DNA from: Blautia schinkii
GTDB taxonomy: Bacteria > Bacillota > Clostridia > Lachnospirales > Lachnospiraceae
Direction of reading: 5' to 3'
Length of the DNA stretch: 64,000 bases
NCBI RefSeq assembly: GCF_013304825.1
Contig: NZ_JAAWUO010000015.1
Coordinates: 1 to 64,000, forward strand
Shown: piece by piece, positions 34,376 through 44,165 of the stretch
How the letters are laid out: the number at the start of each line of letters is the position of its first letter
Position numbering within the stretch: the stretch's first letter is position 1
Position numbers and translations under genes: made by a program
Notes under the pieces: generated by a model
What the model was told of the DNA's origin: nothing
Database searches by the model: none
What the model saw: the letters and a program-made list of their open reading frames with translations, nothing else

Positions 34376-35560
34376 ATGAGTGAAGAAACACTGGAGATTT
34401 CTTACGACCAGGTAGAAAAAGAGAGGGAGAAATATCTTCTGGTTGATACCCGCGATAAAGTAACTATTGAATACGGAATGATCCCGGGAGCTATTTCTGT
34501 CCCGGAACCGGATCTTAAAGAGAGGGCAGAAGAGCTGAAGGGAGAAAAAATTCCTGTTCTTTACTGCACGAGAGGACTTTTCAGCCAGGAGGGAGCGCAG
34601 ATGCTTCGGGAAAAAGGTATTCCTGCACTCAGTTTAAAGGGCGGTTATACAGGATGGCTTTTTGAGCAGATGCAGAAAGATATGTCCAATAAAGAGGATA
34701 GTGATCTGAGTGAAGAAGAAGCACTGGAACAGCGCAGAAAGGATATTGAGCTGAGTATCCGTAAGAAATTCCACAAGCAGTTGTTTTCCAGATTTGCCAG
34801 AGGAATCAATGATTATGAGCTGGTGAAGCCGGGAGACAAGATTGCTGTTTGTATCTCAGGCGGCAAGGATTCCATGCTTATGGCAAAACTCTTCCAGGAA
34901 TTAAAACGTCACAACAAGTTTCCGTTTGAACTGGTATTCCTTGTGATGGATCCTGGTTATAATGAAGCGAACCGTGCCATAATCGAGCATAATGCAAAGC
35001 TCCTGGGAATCCCGATCACGGTTTTTGAGACAGAGATCTTTGATGCTGTCTACAATATTGAGAAATCTCCTTGTTATCTCTGTGCCCGCATGAGAAGAGG
35101 ATATCTTTACAGCAAGGCGAAAGAACTGGGATGCAACAAGATAGCACTTGGGCATCACTACGATGATGTGATCGAGACCATTCTTATGGGAATGCTTTAC
35201 GGAGCGCAGGTTCAGACGATGATGCCGAAACTTCACAGTACCAATTTCGAAGGAATGCAGCTGATCCGTCCCATGTATCTGATCAGGGAAGCTGATATCA
35301 AGCACTGGAGAGATTATAATGATCTTCATTTTATCCAGTGTGCATGTAAGTTTACAGATACATGTACAACATGCCGTACAGACGGTACCAGTGTTTCCAA
35401 GCGCATGGAGATCAAGAATCTGATCGCAGAGTTAAAGAAAGTTAATCCACATGTTGAGAGTAATATTTTCCGGAGTGTGGAGAATGTTAATCTTCATACT
35501 GTGATCGCTTATAAAAAAGATGGTGTGAAACATTCCTTCCTGGAAGGTTATGATGACTGA
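34376..35560 (+). CDS. Rhodanese-TtcA fusion (tRNA thiolation-like enzyme)
   Basis: A two-domain protein of 394 residues. Residues 8-100 form a rhodanese domain with active-site Cys64 in LYCTRGL and a trailing GGYTGW. Residues 120-394 form a PP-loop ATPase of the TtcA family: SGGKDS (161-166), CYLC (C233, C236), HHYDD and further cysteines at 322, 324, 330 and 333. TtcA inserts sulphur at tRNA cytidine 32 using an Fe-S cluster; a fused rhodanese could hand over persulphide sulphur (inference). The start at 34376 has AGGAAAGGA upstream; 16 earlier codons overlap the previous gene. Its end overlaps the convergent gene by 13 bases. Confidence 0.85.
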   Translation: MSEETLEISYDQVEKEREKYLLVDTRDKVTIEYGMIPGAISVPEPDLKERAEELKGEKIPVLYCTRGLFSQEGAQMLREKGIPALSLKGGYTGWLFEQMQKDMSNKEDSDLSEEEALEQRRKDIELSIRKKFHKQLFSRFARGINDYELVKPGDKIAVCISGGKDSMLMAKLFQELKRHNKFPFELVFLVMDPGYNEANRAIIEHNAKLLGIPITVFETEIFDAVYNIEKSPCYLCARMRRGYLYSKAKELGCNKIALGHHYDDVIETILMGMLYGAQVQTMMPKLHSTNFEGMQLIRPMYLIREADIKHWRDYNDLHFIQCACKFTDTCTTCRTDGTSVSKRMEIKNLIAELKKVNPHVESNIFRSVENVNLHTVIAYKKDGVKHSFLEGYDD

Positions 35561-35913
35561 CGTGCATGCGTCTTTTCGCGCTGTTTTGTAAGATCATAAT
35601 ATTCACCGGAAATGATCCCCCGGCAGGAGAGTGCCTCGAAAGTATTCTGCTGTTCGGGGGTCATTTTCATTCCAATCGTAGAGTTTACATCTGTTAGGAC
35701 GCAGCCTGTTTTTTCCACCAGCCAGAAGAGGGCGGAATCATCTTCCGGAATCATCTTCCAGAGTTCATTTTCTGTATATGGCAAAAGGGACATAAGGGTT
35801 TTTAAGTGTCCGTCCTGGATCAGGCGGTAATCTCCGTCAGGCATGATGATGCCGTCCCCGTAAAGTTCTTTTTTCTGTTCCATTTTATTCAGAAGTTCTT
35901 CTGTGAGTTTCAT
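35548..35913 (-). CDS. Small protein of unknown function
   Basis: A 121-residue soluble protein that I do not recognise. It has a helical N-terminus (MKLTEELLNKMEQKKELYG), a middle part MPDGDYRLIQDGHLKTLMS, LWKMIPEDDSALFWLVEKTG, and a basic C-terminal tail. The start at 35913 is chosen for its AAGGAG site on the minus strand; 38 upstream codons lie in the promoter and leader. A consensus minus-strand promoter is at 35999-36027. It converges on and overlaps the TtcA-like gene by 13 bases. Confidence 0.7.
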   Translation of the reverse strand: MKLTEELLNKMEQKKELYGDGIIMPDGDYRLIQDGHLKTLMSLLPYTENELWKMIPEDDSALFWLVEKTGCVLTDVNSTIGMKMTPEQQNTFEALSCRGIISGEYYDLTKQREKTHARQSS

Positions 35914-35998
35914 GATGTTCTCCTTGCTTTTTTGCTGTTTGGCACGGCTTTGTTCTACTGTTTTCAATGAAGTTAAAAAAATAACAATAGGCGCATTT

Positions 35999-36027
35999 AT
36001 TGTATGTATCAGTGGGAAAAATGTCAA
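35999..36027 (-). promoter_or_regulatory. Consensus promoter of the small unknown gene
   Basis: On the minus strand TTGACA, 17-base spacer, TACAAT. A second weaker set (TTGCAA-16-TATAAT) lies further upstream at 36067-36094. Confidence 0.75.
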
Positions 36028-36186
36028 TAGTCTGAGCTGTGTTTTCAGATTTTTTTGAGAAGATTTATTATAGTGTAAAATGTTGAATTTGCAAAATTAC
36101 GTTAAATCAAGGAGGAATTCATCGTAAAACAGAAATGAATGTGATATAATATAAATATTCAAATAATTTCAGGAAGGACGATGTAG

Positions 36187-37659
36187 ATGTTAAAAAACTG
36201 GAACCCGGAGCAGATTCCGGAAAAAGAAGATGTCAAGGCACGGCTCAGTACTGCAAGAGCGAGATTATATGAACTGCAGATGGCTCTTAAGGAGCATAAG
36301 ATCCCGGTGATCGTTCTGTTTGAGGGATGGGGAGCTTCCGGAAAAGGAAGTACCATAAGCAAGGTCATCAAGAATATTGATCCGCGTTTTTTCAAAGTTG
36401 CTACCATGTCGGCTCCAACAGAGGAAGATTTAAGGAGACCGTTTCTTTACCGGTATTTCAAGGAAATTCCGGAAAATGGAAAATTCACATTTCTGGATTC
36501 CGGATGGATGGACCAGACCTGCCGCGACCGTATGGACAAGAAACTGAAAGGTGACAGTTATGTGAAGCGGATCGACAGTATTCGCAGATTTGAGCGTCAG
36601 CTGACTGATAACGGATATGTTCTCCTGAAATTTTTTATGCAGATCGACCGTAAAGAACAGGAGAAACGAATGGAATATCTCCTGGGGAGCAAGGATACAC
36701 GTTGGAGAGTGAATGAATATGATCTCTGGCAAAATGATCATTATAAAAAATGCAGAAAAATTTTTGATCAGTATATGAGAGATACCAATACTTCCTCTGC
36801 GCCATGGTATATCATAGATGCCAGTGACCGGAAATGGGCAGAGCTGCAGGTACTGGAGACGATGATCGGCAATATTGAGATCGCTATGGAAAACAGCAAA
36901 CATTCGGTTCCGATCCTGCAGAATGTTTTTCCACTGGTGGAGATGCCAAAGCTCAATGAGATCCCGCTTGAAGGAAAAGAAGTGGAAGAGGAGCAGTACA
37001 AGGCAGAGCTTAAGGAACTGCAGGCGAAGCTTGGAAGTCTTCACAACCGTCTGTACAGAAAGAGAGTTCCTGTGATCATTACCTATGAAGGATGGGATGC
37101 AGCAGGCAAGGGAGGCAATATCAAGCGGATCACAGAGGCGCTTGATCCTCGCGGTTTTGAGGTGCATCCGATCGCAAGCCCGGAGCCGCATGAGAAGGCC
37201 CGTCATTATCTGTGGCGTTTCTGGACAAGGCTTCCGAAAAATGGCCATATCGCTATTTTTGACAGAACCTGGTACGGCAGGGTGATGGTTGAGAGACTGG
37301 AAGGGTTTTGCAGTGAGAATGACTGGCGGCGTGCATATAATGAAATCAATGAATTCGAGAAAGAACTTTCAGACTGGGGAGCAGTGATCGTGAAATTCTG
37401 GGTGCAGATTGATAAGGATACCCAGCTTGCCAGATTTAATGACAGGCAGAATAATCCGGAGAAACGCTGGAAGATCACAGATGAGGACTGGAGAAACCGC
37501 GAGAAGTGGGATCAGTATGAGGTTGCAGTGGATGAGATGCTGCAGAAAACAAGTACAACATATGCACCATGGCATATCCTTGAGTCCGTAGATAAAAAGT
37601 ATGCAAGACTGAAGGCTCTTCGTATTGTGATAGAGGAGATTGAGAAGGCGTTGAAATAG
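36187..37659 (+). CDS. Two-domain polyphosphate kinase 2 (polyphosphate:AMP phosphotransferase type)
   Basis: PPK2-family enzyme of 490 residues with two fused P-loop domains, the architecture of class II PPK2 (PAP), which makes ADP from AMP and polyphosphate. N-terminal Walker A: FEGWGASGKGST (about 45-56); C-terminal: YEGWDAAGKGGNIKR (about 300-314), followed by lid-type FDRTWYGRVMVER. The corresponding N-terminal segment reads LDSGWMDQTCRDRM, so the first domain has diverged and may be structural, as known for the family. RBS AGGAAGGA; -10 TATAAT at 36145. No PPK1 is in the window. Confidence 0.9.
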   Translation: MLKNWNPEQIPEKEDVKARLSTARARLYELQMALKEHKIPVIVLFEGWGASGKGSTISKVIKNIDPRFFKVATMSAPTEEDLRRPFLYRYFKEIPENGKFTFLDSGWMDQTCRDRMDKKLKGDSYVKRIDSIRRFERQLTDNGYVLLKFFMQIDRKEQEKRMEYLLGSKDTRWRVNEYDLWQNDHYKKCRKIFDQYMRDTNTSSAPWYIIDASDRKWAELQVLETMIGNIEIAMENSKHSVPILQNVFPLVEMPKLNEIPLEGKEVEEEQYKAELKELQAKLGSLHNRLYRKRVPVIITYEGWDAAGKGGNIKRITEALDPRGFEVHPIASPEPHEKARHYLWRFWTRLPKNGHIAIFDRTWYGRVMVERLEGFCSENDWRRAYNEINEFEKELSDWGAVIVKFWVQIDKDTQLARFNDRQNNPEKRWKITDEDWRNREKWDQYEVAVDEMLQKTSTTYAPWHILESVDKKYARLKALRIVIEEIEKALK

Positions 37660-37757
37660 TGTGTTGGATCGATGAATAAGGATTTGAACGGATGGCCTTT
37701 AGCGATATTTTGCGGCTGATAGAACCCCGAAATGACAGCTGATTTGAGACGAAACAG

Positions 37758-37800
37758 AATGCGGCAAGATGTATGGGAGAATATACATCTTGTCGCATTT
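37758..37800. terminator. Bidirectional terminator between ppk2 and sigG
   Basis: A 17-base stem (37758-37774 with 37783-37799, one G-U) around an 8-base loop, with short T/A flanks on both sides. Confidence 0.75.
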
Positions 37801-37828
37801 TACTGCTTTGGGAAACTGGTAGTGAAAT

Positions 37829-38608
37829 CTAATTCCTTAGATAATTCCGCATACAACGCAGCGCATTTTTTTCCAGGCGGCTGACCTGGGCCTGGGAGAT
37901 GCCGATCTCTTCAGCGACTTCCATCTGGGTTTTTCCCTCGTAGAAGCGAAGGTCAATGATGTGCCGTTCCCGTTCACCAAGACGAGAAATGGCATCCCTG
38001 AGGGAAATATCCTCGATCCAGTGTTCCTCCCGGTTCTTTTTGTCACTGATCTGGTCCATCACATACAGGGTGTCCCCGCCTTCGGAATACACAGGCTCAA
38101 AAAGGCTCACAGGGCTCTGAATCGCATCCATGGCGTAGACGATCATCTCTTTGTCAATGCCAATCTCCTGGGCAATCTCTGCAATCGTAGGCTCTTTTAA
38201 GTGCTGGCGCATATAATTTTCCCTGGTATAAATGGTTTTATAGGCGATATCCCGCAGAGAGCGGCTGACCCGTATGCTGTTGTTGTCCCTGAGATACCGG
38301 CGGATCTCCCCGATGATCATAGGAACAGCGTACGTTGAGAACTTTACCTGAAGGGTAGTGTCGAAATTGTCAATAGCTTTGATAAGGCCGATGCAGCCGA
38401 TCTGAAAAAGGTCATCCGGATTTTCACTGCTGTTCTGAAAACGGCGGATCACGCTTAAAACAAGCCGCAGATTACCTTTGATGTACAATTCTCTGGCTTC
38501 GTTATCACCAGCTTTGATTCTTTTGAAGAGCTCCTCTTTTTCTTCCTGCTTAAGGACCGGAAGGGTTGAGGTATTTACTCCGCAGATTTCAACTTTATTT
38601 AGTGCCAT
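37829..38608 (-). CDS. sigG: RNA polymerase sporulation sigma factor SigG
   Basis: Forespore-specific late sigma factor of 259 residues. Its N-terminal NKVEICGVNTSTLPVL is characteristic of SigG. Region 2 (DDLFQIGCIGLIKAIDNFD, KFSTYAVPMIIGEIRRYLRD), region 3 and region 4 (GERERHIIDLRFYEGKTQMEVAEEIGISQAQVSRLE) are intact. RBS AAGGAGG. A possible sporulation-type promoter lies 34-63 bases upstream. Unlike Bacillus it is not next to sigE. It marks the organism as a spore former. Confidence 0.95.
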   Translation of the reverse strand: MALNKVEICGVNTSTLPVLKQEEKEELFKRIKAGDNEARELYIKGNLRLVLSVIRRFQNSSENPDDLFQIGCIGLIKAIDNFDTTLQVKFSTYAVPMIIGEIRRYLRDNNSIRVSRSLRDIAYKTIYTRENYMRQHLKEPTIAEIAQEIGIDKEMIVYAMDAIQSPVSLFEPVYSEGGDTLYVMDQISDKKNREEHWIEDISLRDAISRLGERERHIIDLRFYEGKTQMEVAEEIGISQAQVSRLEKNALRCMRNYLRN

Positions 38609-38641
38609 CTTAGAATCCTCCTTGTCTTGTCAGTACATTAA

Positions 38642-38671
38642 GATGATTCTCAGAGGGCAGGGGAAATATAC
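38642..38671 (-). promoter_or_regulatory. Candidate sigma-F/G promoter of sigG
   Basis: On the minus strand GTATA, 15-base spacer and GAGAATCATC, which partly fits the forespore consensus (GYATA-N15-GGnnAnAnTR). The -10 match is imperfect. Confidence 0.35.
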
Positions 38672-38722
38672 TTTTTTTACAAAAATATAAAAAATAAACA
38701 GCCTTGACAAAAGAAGAATCTT

Positions 38723-38977
38723 TTATTCTCCGGAGAGCCTTTTTTCATTCCGAAAGTCTACAAGGATGATATCTTCTCCAATCTGACGGATGCAATCCCA
38801 GGGGATGATACACTCGCTTTCCCTGGAAAAACACCAGCAGAATTTCCCAGGCTCCGGCATGATCAGAGCTTTCAGCCGGGCAGTTTCGCAGCAGAACTCC
38901 ACATCAATGGGACAGCCAAGGCTCCGACAGGTGTGGATATTGATTACTTCTTTCTGTTTCAGTTCGCAGATACGCAT
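38723..38977 (-). CDS. YlmC/YmxH family sporulation protein
   Basis: An 84-residue PRC-barrel-like protein of the YlmC/YmxH family. The N-terminal MRICELKQKEVINIHTCRSLG and the GCPIDVEFCCET strand match the family. The start at 38977 is chosen because AGGTG lies eight bases upstream; an ATG nine bases earlier sits against that site. It is upstream of sigG in the same direction, and the shared sporulation link makes co-expression plausible. Biochemical role unknown. Confidence 0.8.
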   Translation of the reverse strand: MRICELKQKEVINIHTCRSLGCPIDVEFCCETARLKALIMPEPGKFCWCFSRESECIIPWDCIRQIGEDIILVDFRNEKRLSGE

Positions 38978-39037
38978 AAAATTCATCACCTGGTATGATT
39001 TTATGGAAAATAGGTAAAATTTATGCAAGTCCAATTA

Positions 39038-39067
39038 TTGACACATTATATAAATTTATTTTATAAT
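39038..39067 (+). promoter_or_regulatory. Promoter of nrdR
   Basis: TTGACA (39038-39043), 18-base spacer, TATAAT (39062-39067); near consensus. Confidence 0.8.
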
Positions 39068-39116
39068 AAAAACAAGTTTAGTAATGAAAATATGGATCCT
39101 GAAAGGGGAGAGTTCT

Positions 39117-39566
39117 GTGAGATGTCCGTTCTGTAACCAGGATAATACAAGAGTTGTAGATTCCAGACCTGTGGAAGATACCAATTCTATCCGCCGCCGT
39201 CGTCTCTGTGATGCCTGTGGGAAAAGATTTACTACATATGAGAAAGTGGAGACGATTCCACTGACTGTGATCAAGAAGGATCAGAACCGTGAGAGCTATA
39301 AGCGTTCCAAGATCCAGGACGGGGTTTTGCGTGCCTGCTATAAGAGGCCGATCCCCATTGAGAGAGTGGAGGAGATGATTGACTCCATAGAGGGAGATAT
39401 TTTTCGTTCCGAGGATCGTGAGATCAGCAGCACCAAGATCGGAGAGATCGTTATGGAACATCTGAAGGATCTGGATGCAGTTGCCTATGTGCGTTTTGCA
39501 TCTGTGTACAGGGAATTTAAGGATGTCAGCACATTTATGGATGAGCTGAAGAAGCTGATTAACTGA
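39117..39566 (+). CDS. nrdR: Transcriptional repressor NrdR
   Basis: ATP/dATP-sensing repressor of ribonucleotide reductase genes, 149 residues. An N-terminal zinc ribbon (CPFC and CDAC pairs) with IRRRRLCDACGKRFTTYE is followed by an ATP-cone (about 49-139, KKDQNRESYKRSKI, VAYVRFASVYREF). A GTG start at 39117, giving MRCPFC, fits the family and has AAAGGGGAG six bases upstream; the ATG at 39084 would add 11 unusual residues. Confidence 0.95.
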   Translation: MRCPFCNQDNTRVVDSRPVEDTNSIRRRRLCDACGKRFTTYEKVETIPLTVIKKDQNRESYKRSKIQDGVLRACYKRPIPIERVEEMIDSIEGDIFRSEDREISSTKIGEIVMEHLKDLDAVAYVRFASVYREFKDVSTFMDELKKLIN

Positions 39567-39650
39567 TCGATTAATAAATCAGGGAAGTCCCCCATGGCTG
39601 TAATAAGCGATAAGCAGTGGAGAGACTTAAGGATATCAGAAAAAAGAGAA

Positions 39651-39680
39651 CCGGCTGTCTGCGGATGGTCGGATTTTTTT
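39651..39680 (+). terminator. Terminator of nrdR
   Basis: CCGGCTGTC pairs with GATGGTCGG (three G-U pairs) around a 4-base loop, followed by seven T residues. Confidence 0.75.
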
Positions 39681-39687
39681 ATAAAAA

Positions 39688-39722
39688 CAGGACCGCAGAG
39701 AAAAAATTCCTCTGCGATCCTG
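39688..39722 (-). terminator. Terminator of gdhA
   Basis: CAGGACCGCAGAG (39688-39700) pairs with CTCTGCGATCCTG (39710-39722, one mismatch). Read on the minus strand a T-rich run follows. Confidence 0.8.
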
Positions 39723-39761
39723 CTATAAGATCTTACGTTAAAGATTCAGGAAACTTGAAGA

Positions 39762-41150
<1,389 letters not shown>

Positions 41151-41152
41151 CT

Positions 41153-41158
41153 ATTATA
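41153..41158 (-). promoter_or_regulatory. -10 element of the gdhA promoter
   Basis: TATAAT on the minus strand about 57 bases before the gdhA start; the -35 is weak (TTCCCT at 17 bases). Confidence 0.5.
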
Positions 41159-41318
41159 CATTAACATGCTAAAAAAGGGAAGTGCTAAAATAAAATTTTT
41201 TAAATTTTTATTTCTTGCGTTGAGGGAGCAAATGTGAGAAGATATAGAAATAAATATTTTTTGACTATGAACACAAAAAGTTAAAATAATAGTGAAAATA
41301 GGTAAAGGAGTGGTTTTT

Positions 41319-42536
41319 ATGAGAACATTCGGGAAATCATCAAAGCTTGACAACGTACTGTATGACGTGCGAGGACCGGTTGTAGATGAGGCGGCCAGAA
41401 TGGAAGAGGACGGAATGGAGATCCTGAAGCTTAATATAGGTAATCCGTATCCTTTTGGATTTTCTGCACCGCAGGAAGTCATTCTTGATATGCTGAGCAA
41501 TGTACGTACGTCCCAGGGATATTCTGATTCCAAGGGTATTTTTTCCGCAAGGAAGGCGATCATGCAGTATGCACAGCTTCGCGGGATCCCGGGAGTTACC
41601 ATTAATGATATTTATACAGGAAATGGTGTCAGTGAGCTGATCAACCTTTGTATGCAGGCACTGCTTGATAACGGGGATGAGATCCTGATCCCGGCGCCCG
41701 ATTATCCGTTGTGGACAGCTACTGCAACACTGGCAGGCGGAAATGTAGTTCATTATATCTGTGATGAACAGTCTGACTGGTATCCGGATATTGAGGATAT
41801 CAAGAGCAAGATCACACCAAGGACCAAGGCGATCGTTATCATTAACCCGAATAATCCTACAGGTGCAGTATATCCGAAGGAGATCCTGGAGCAGATCGCA
41901 GATATTGCAAGAGAACATGAACTGATCATCTTTTCTGATGAGATCTATGACCGTCTTGTTATGGATGGATATAAACATACATCTATTGCATCTCTTGCAC
42001 CGGATGTATTCTGTGTTACTTTTTCCGGACTGTCCAAGTCCCATATGATTGCGGGATTCCGTATCGGCTGGATGATCCTAAGTGGTGCAAAGAATAAGGC
42101 AAAAGGTTATATTGAGGGAATCAACATGCTTTCTTCCATGCGTCTGTGTTCCAATGTTCCGGCACAGTCTATCGTACAGACTGCACTGGGTGGATATCAG
42201 AGCGTCAATGAATATATCCAGCCGGGCGGACGTGTGTATGAGCAGAGAGATTTTATTTACAAGGCTCTTAATGATATTCCGGGAATTTCAGCAGTGAAGC
42301 CACGTGCGGCATTCTATATCTTCCCGAAGATCGATACAGAAAAATTCAATATCTTCAATGATGAACAGTTTGCACTGGATTTCCTGCATGATAAACAGGT
42401 TCTTATCGTTCCGGGAAAAGGCTTCAACTGGCATCAGCCGGATCATTTCCGTATTGTATATCTGCCGGATATTCGCCAGCTGGACAAGGCCATGAAGAAG
42501 ATGAAAGAGTTCTTTGCTACATATAAGCAGAGGTGA
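41319..42536 (+). CDS. PLP-dependent aminotransferase (AlaA-like)
   Basis: Fold-type I class I/II aminotransferase of 405 residues. The opening RTFGKSSKLDNVLYDVRGP and LKLNIGNPYPFGF resemble alanine aminotransferases of the AlaA group. PLP contacts are visible in NPNNPTGAVYP, SDEIYDRLV and the Schiff-base Lys in TFSGLSKSHMIAGFRIGW. Start 41319 has AAAGGAG upstream; nine earlier codons are in the leader. Next to gdhA and citrate synthase it probably uses glutamate as amino donor to make alanine or a related amino acid. Confidence 0.9.
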   Translation: MRTFGKSSKLDNVLYDVRGPVVDEAARMEEDGMEILKLNIGNPYPFGFSAPQEVILDMLSNVRTSQGYSDSKGIFSARKAIMQYAQLRGIPGVTINDIYTGNGVSELINLCMQALLDNGDEILIPAPDYPLWTATATLAGGNVVHYICDEQSDWYPDIEDIKSKITPRTKAIVIINPNNPTGAVYPKEILEQIADIAREHELIIFSDEIYDRLVMDGYKHTSIASLAPDVFCVTFSGLSKSHMIAGFRIGWMILSGAKNKAKGYIEGINMLSSMRLCSNVPAQSIVQTALGGYQSVNEYIQPGGRVYEQRDFIYKALNDIPGISAVKPRAAFYIFPKIDTEKFNIFNDEQFALDFLHDKQVLIVPGKGFNWHQPDHFRIVYLPDIRQLDKAMKKMKEFFATYKQR

Positions 42537-42557
42537 TCATCAATAGAATTTTCATCA

Positions 42558-42586
42558 TAGACCAATAGCGAAAAAAATGTTATAAT
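42558..42586 (+). promoter_or_regulatory. Promoter of citrate synthase
   Basis: TAGACC (42558-42563), 17-base spacer with TGT, TATAAT (42581-42586). It implies a leader of about 160 bases. Confidence 0.65.
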
Positions 42587-42596
42587 CATTTATGAA

Positions 42597-42677
42597 ATAT
42601 CCCGGCCGGTTATGCCGGGATATGTGGAATAAGACCAGAAATGCTGCCATTCATGCCCATGGAGTGAACAGCAGCAT
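42597..42677 (+). promoter_or_regulatory. Structured leader of citrate synthase
   Basis: Two hairpins: ATATCCCGG/CCGGGATAT (42597-42605 with 42615-42623), and ATGCTGC/GCAGCAT (42641-42647 with 42671-42677) extended by TTCA/TGAA. Neither is followed by a T run. I do not recognise a known riboswitch. Confidence 0.45.
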
Positions 42678-42754
42678 AAGAATTGCTTGAGAGGGGAATG
42701 AGGAGGGACCGCTATCGAACAGCAATAAACAGAAAGCGAAAGGGGAATTTATTA

Positions 42755-44116
42755 ATGAGCAGATTTAACATGAAAGTGACACCTGAGATTGAGAAACTGA
42801 CCCAGATCTGTCTGGAGAATGATAAACTGGATTTATCCCTTTATGGTAAATATGATGTCAAACGAGGCTTGCGTGACCTTAATGGAAAGGGTGTTCTTGC
42901 AGGACTGACCCAGATCTCCAATGTACAGGCAACGAAGATCGTAGATGGAAAGGAAGTTCCCTGTGCTGGCAAGCTTTCCTACAGAGGATATGATATCAAG
43001 GATCTGACCAAGGGATTTATCAATGACAGACGGTTCGGCTTCGAAGAAGTGACTTATCTGCTTCTTTTCGGCAAGCTGCCAAACCAGGAAGAACTGAATG
43101 AGTTTTCCGGTATTCTGGCCAATCAGAGGACATTGCCGAGAAATTTTGTGAGAGATGTCATTATGAAGGCACCGTCCAGGGATATTATGAATGCTTTGTC
43201 CAGAAGTGTCCTTACACTTTATTCTTATGATAAGGATCCGGACAATATCCAGCTTGATAATGTGCTTCGTCAGTGCATTAATCTTATCAGTGTTTTCCCG
43301 CTGTTATCTGTTTATGCTTATCAGGCCTACAACCATTATGAGAAGGGCAAAAGCCTTTATATCCATCAGCCTAAGAGAGAGCTTTCCACAGCAGAGAATA
43401 TCTTGCGCCTTTTAAGACCGGATAAGAAGTATACGGCTCTGGAAGCGGAGATCCTTGATATTGCCCTGATCCTTCATATGGAGCATGGCGGTGGTAACAA
43501 CTCTACCTTTACCACTCACGTAGTTTCTTCCTCCGGAACAGATACGTATTCAGCCATTGCAGCAGCACTTGGTTCCTTAAAAGGACCGAAGCATGGCGGT
43601 GCCAATATCAAGGTTGTGAAGATGTTTAACGATATGCGCAAGCATGTTCATGATTACAGTGATGAAGACGAGATTCGCGATTATCTTCAGAAACTTCTTC
43701 ACAAAGAAGCTTTTGACAAGAGAGGCCTTATCTATGGTATGGGCCATGCGATCTATTCTGTTTCCGATCCCCGTGCAGAGGTATTTAAAGGCTATGTGGA
43801 GCAGCTTGCCAGAGAAAAAGGCAGGATGAAGGATTATCAGCTGTATGAAGCAGTGGAGCGCCTTGCACCGCAGGTTATCGCAGAGGAACGCAAGATCTAC
43901 AAGGGTGTCAGCGCAAACGTGGATTTTTACAGCGGATTTGTTTACAGCATGCTGGATCTGCCGCTGGAGCTGTATACACCGATGTTTGCCATTGCACGTA
44001 TCGTAGGATGGAGTGCACACCGTATGGAAGAGCTTATCAATGTGGATAAGATCATCCGTCCTGCATACAAGAATGTTCTTCCGGAAGCGACATACGTTCC
44101 TCTTGCAGAGCGATAA
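42755..44116 (+). CDS. gltA: Citrate synthase
   Basis: Condenses oxaloacetate with acetyl-CoA; 453 residues, type with an N-terminal extension common in Clostridia. Catalytic segments are GKLSYRGYDIKDL, LHMEHGGGNNSTFTTHVVSS (His), GPKHGGANIKV, and MGHAIYSVSDPRAEV (His), with the C-terminal Asp in ANVDFYSGFVYSML. Start 42755 has AAAGGGGA nine bases before; an in-frame ATG at 42698 overlaps its own purine run. With gdhA it would feed 2-oxoglutarate into glutamate, an oxidative half of the TCA cycle. Gene symbol could also be citZ. Confidence 0.94.
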   Translation: MSRFNMKVTPEIEKLTQICLENDKLDLSLYGKYDVKRGLRDLNGKGVLAGLTQISNVQATKIVDGKEVPCAGKLSYRGYDIKDLTKGFINDRRFGFEEVTYLLLFGKLPNQEELNEFSGILANQRTLPRNFVRDVIMKAPSRDIMNALSRSVLTLYSYDKDPDNIQLDNVLRQCINLISVFPLLSVYAYQAYNHYEKGKSLYIHQPKRELSTAENILRLLRPDKKYTALEAEILDIALILHMEHGGGNNSTFTTHVVSSSGTDTYSAIAAALGSLKGPKHGGANIKVVKMFNDMRKHVHDYSDEDEIRDYLQKLLHKEAFDKRGLIYGMGHAIYSVSDPRAEVFKGYVEQLAREKGRMKDYQLYEAVERLAPQVIAEERKIYKGVSANVDFYSGFVYSMLDLPLELYTPMFAIARIVGWSAHRMEELINVDKIIRPAYKNVLPEATYVPLAER

Positions 44117-44165
44117 AAAAACTGGCATTATTACGAAATGACGAGAGAAAACTGAGGTGTAATAG

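Noticed and set aside
34376..35560. LarE, to complete the larBC pathway
   Set aside because: The PP-loop protein has SGGKDS with TtcA-type CxxC motifs and a rhodanese domain; LarE has a different signature and layout.
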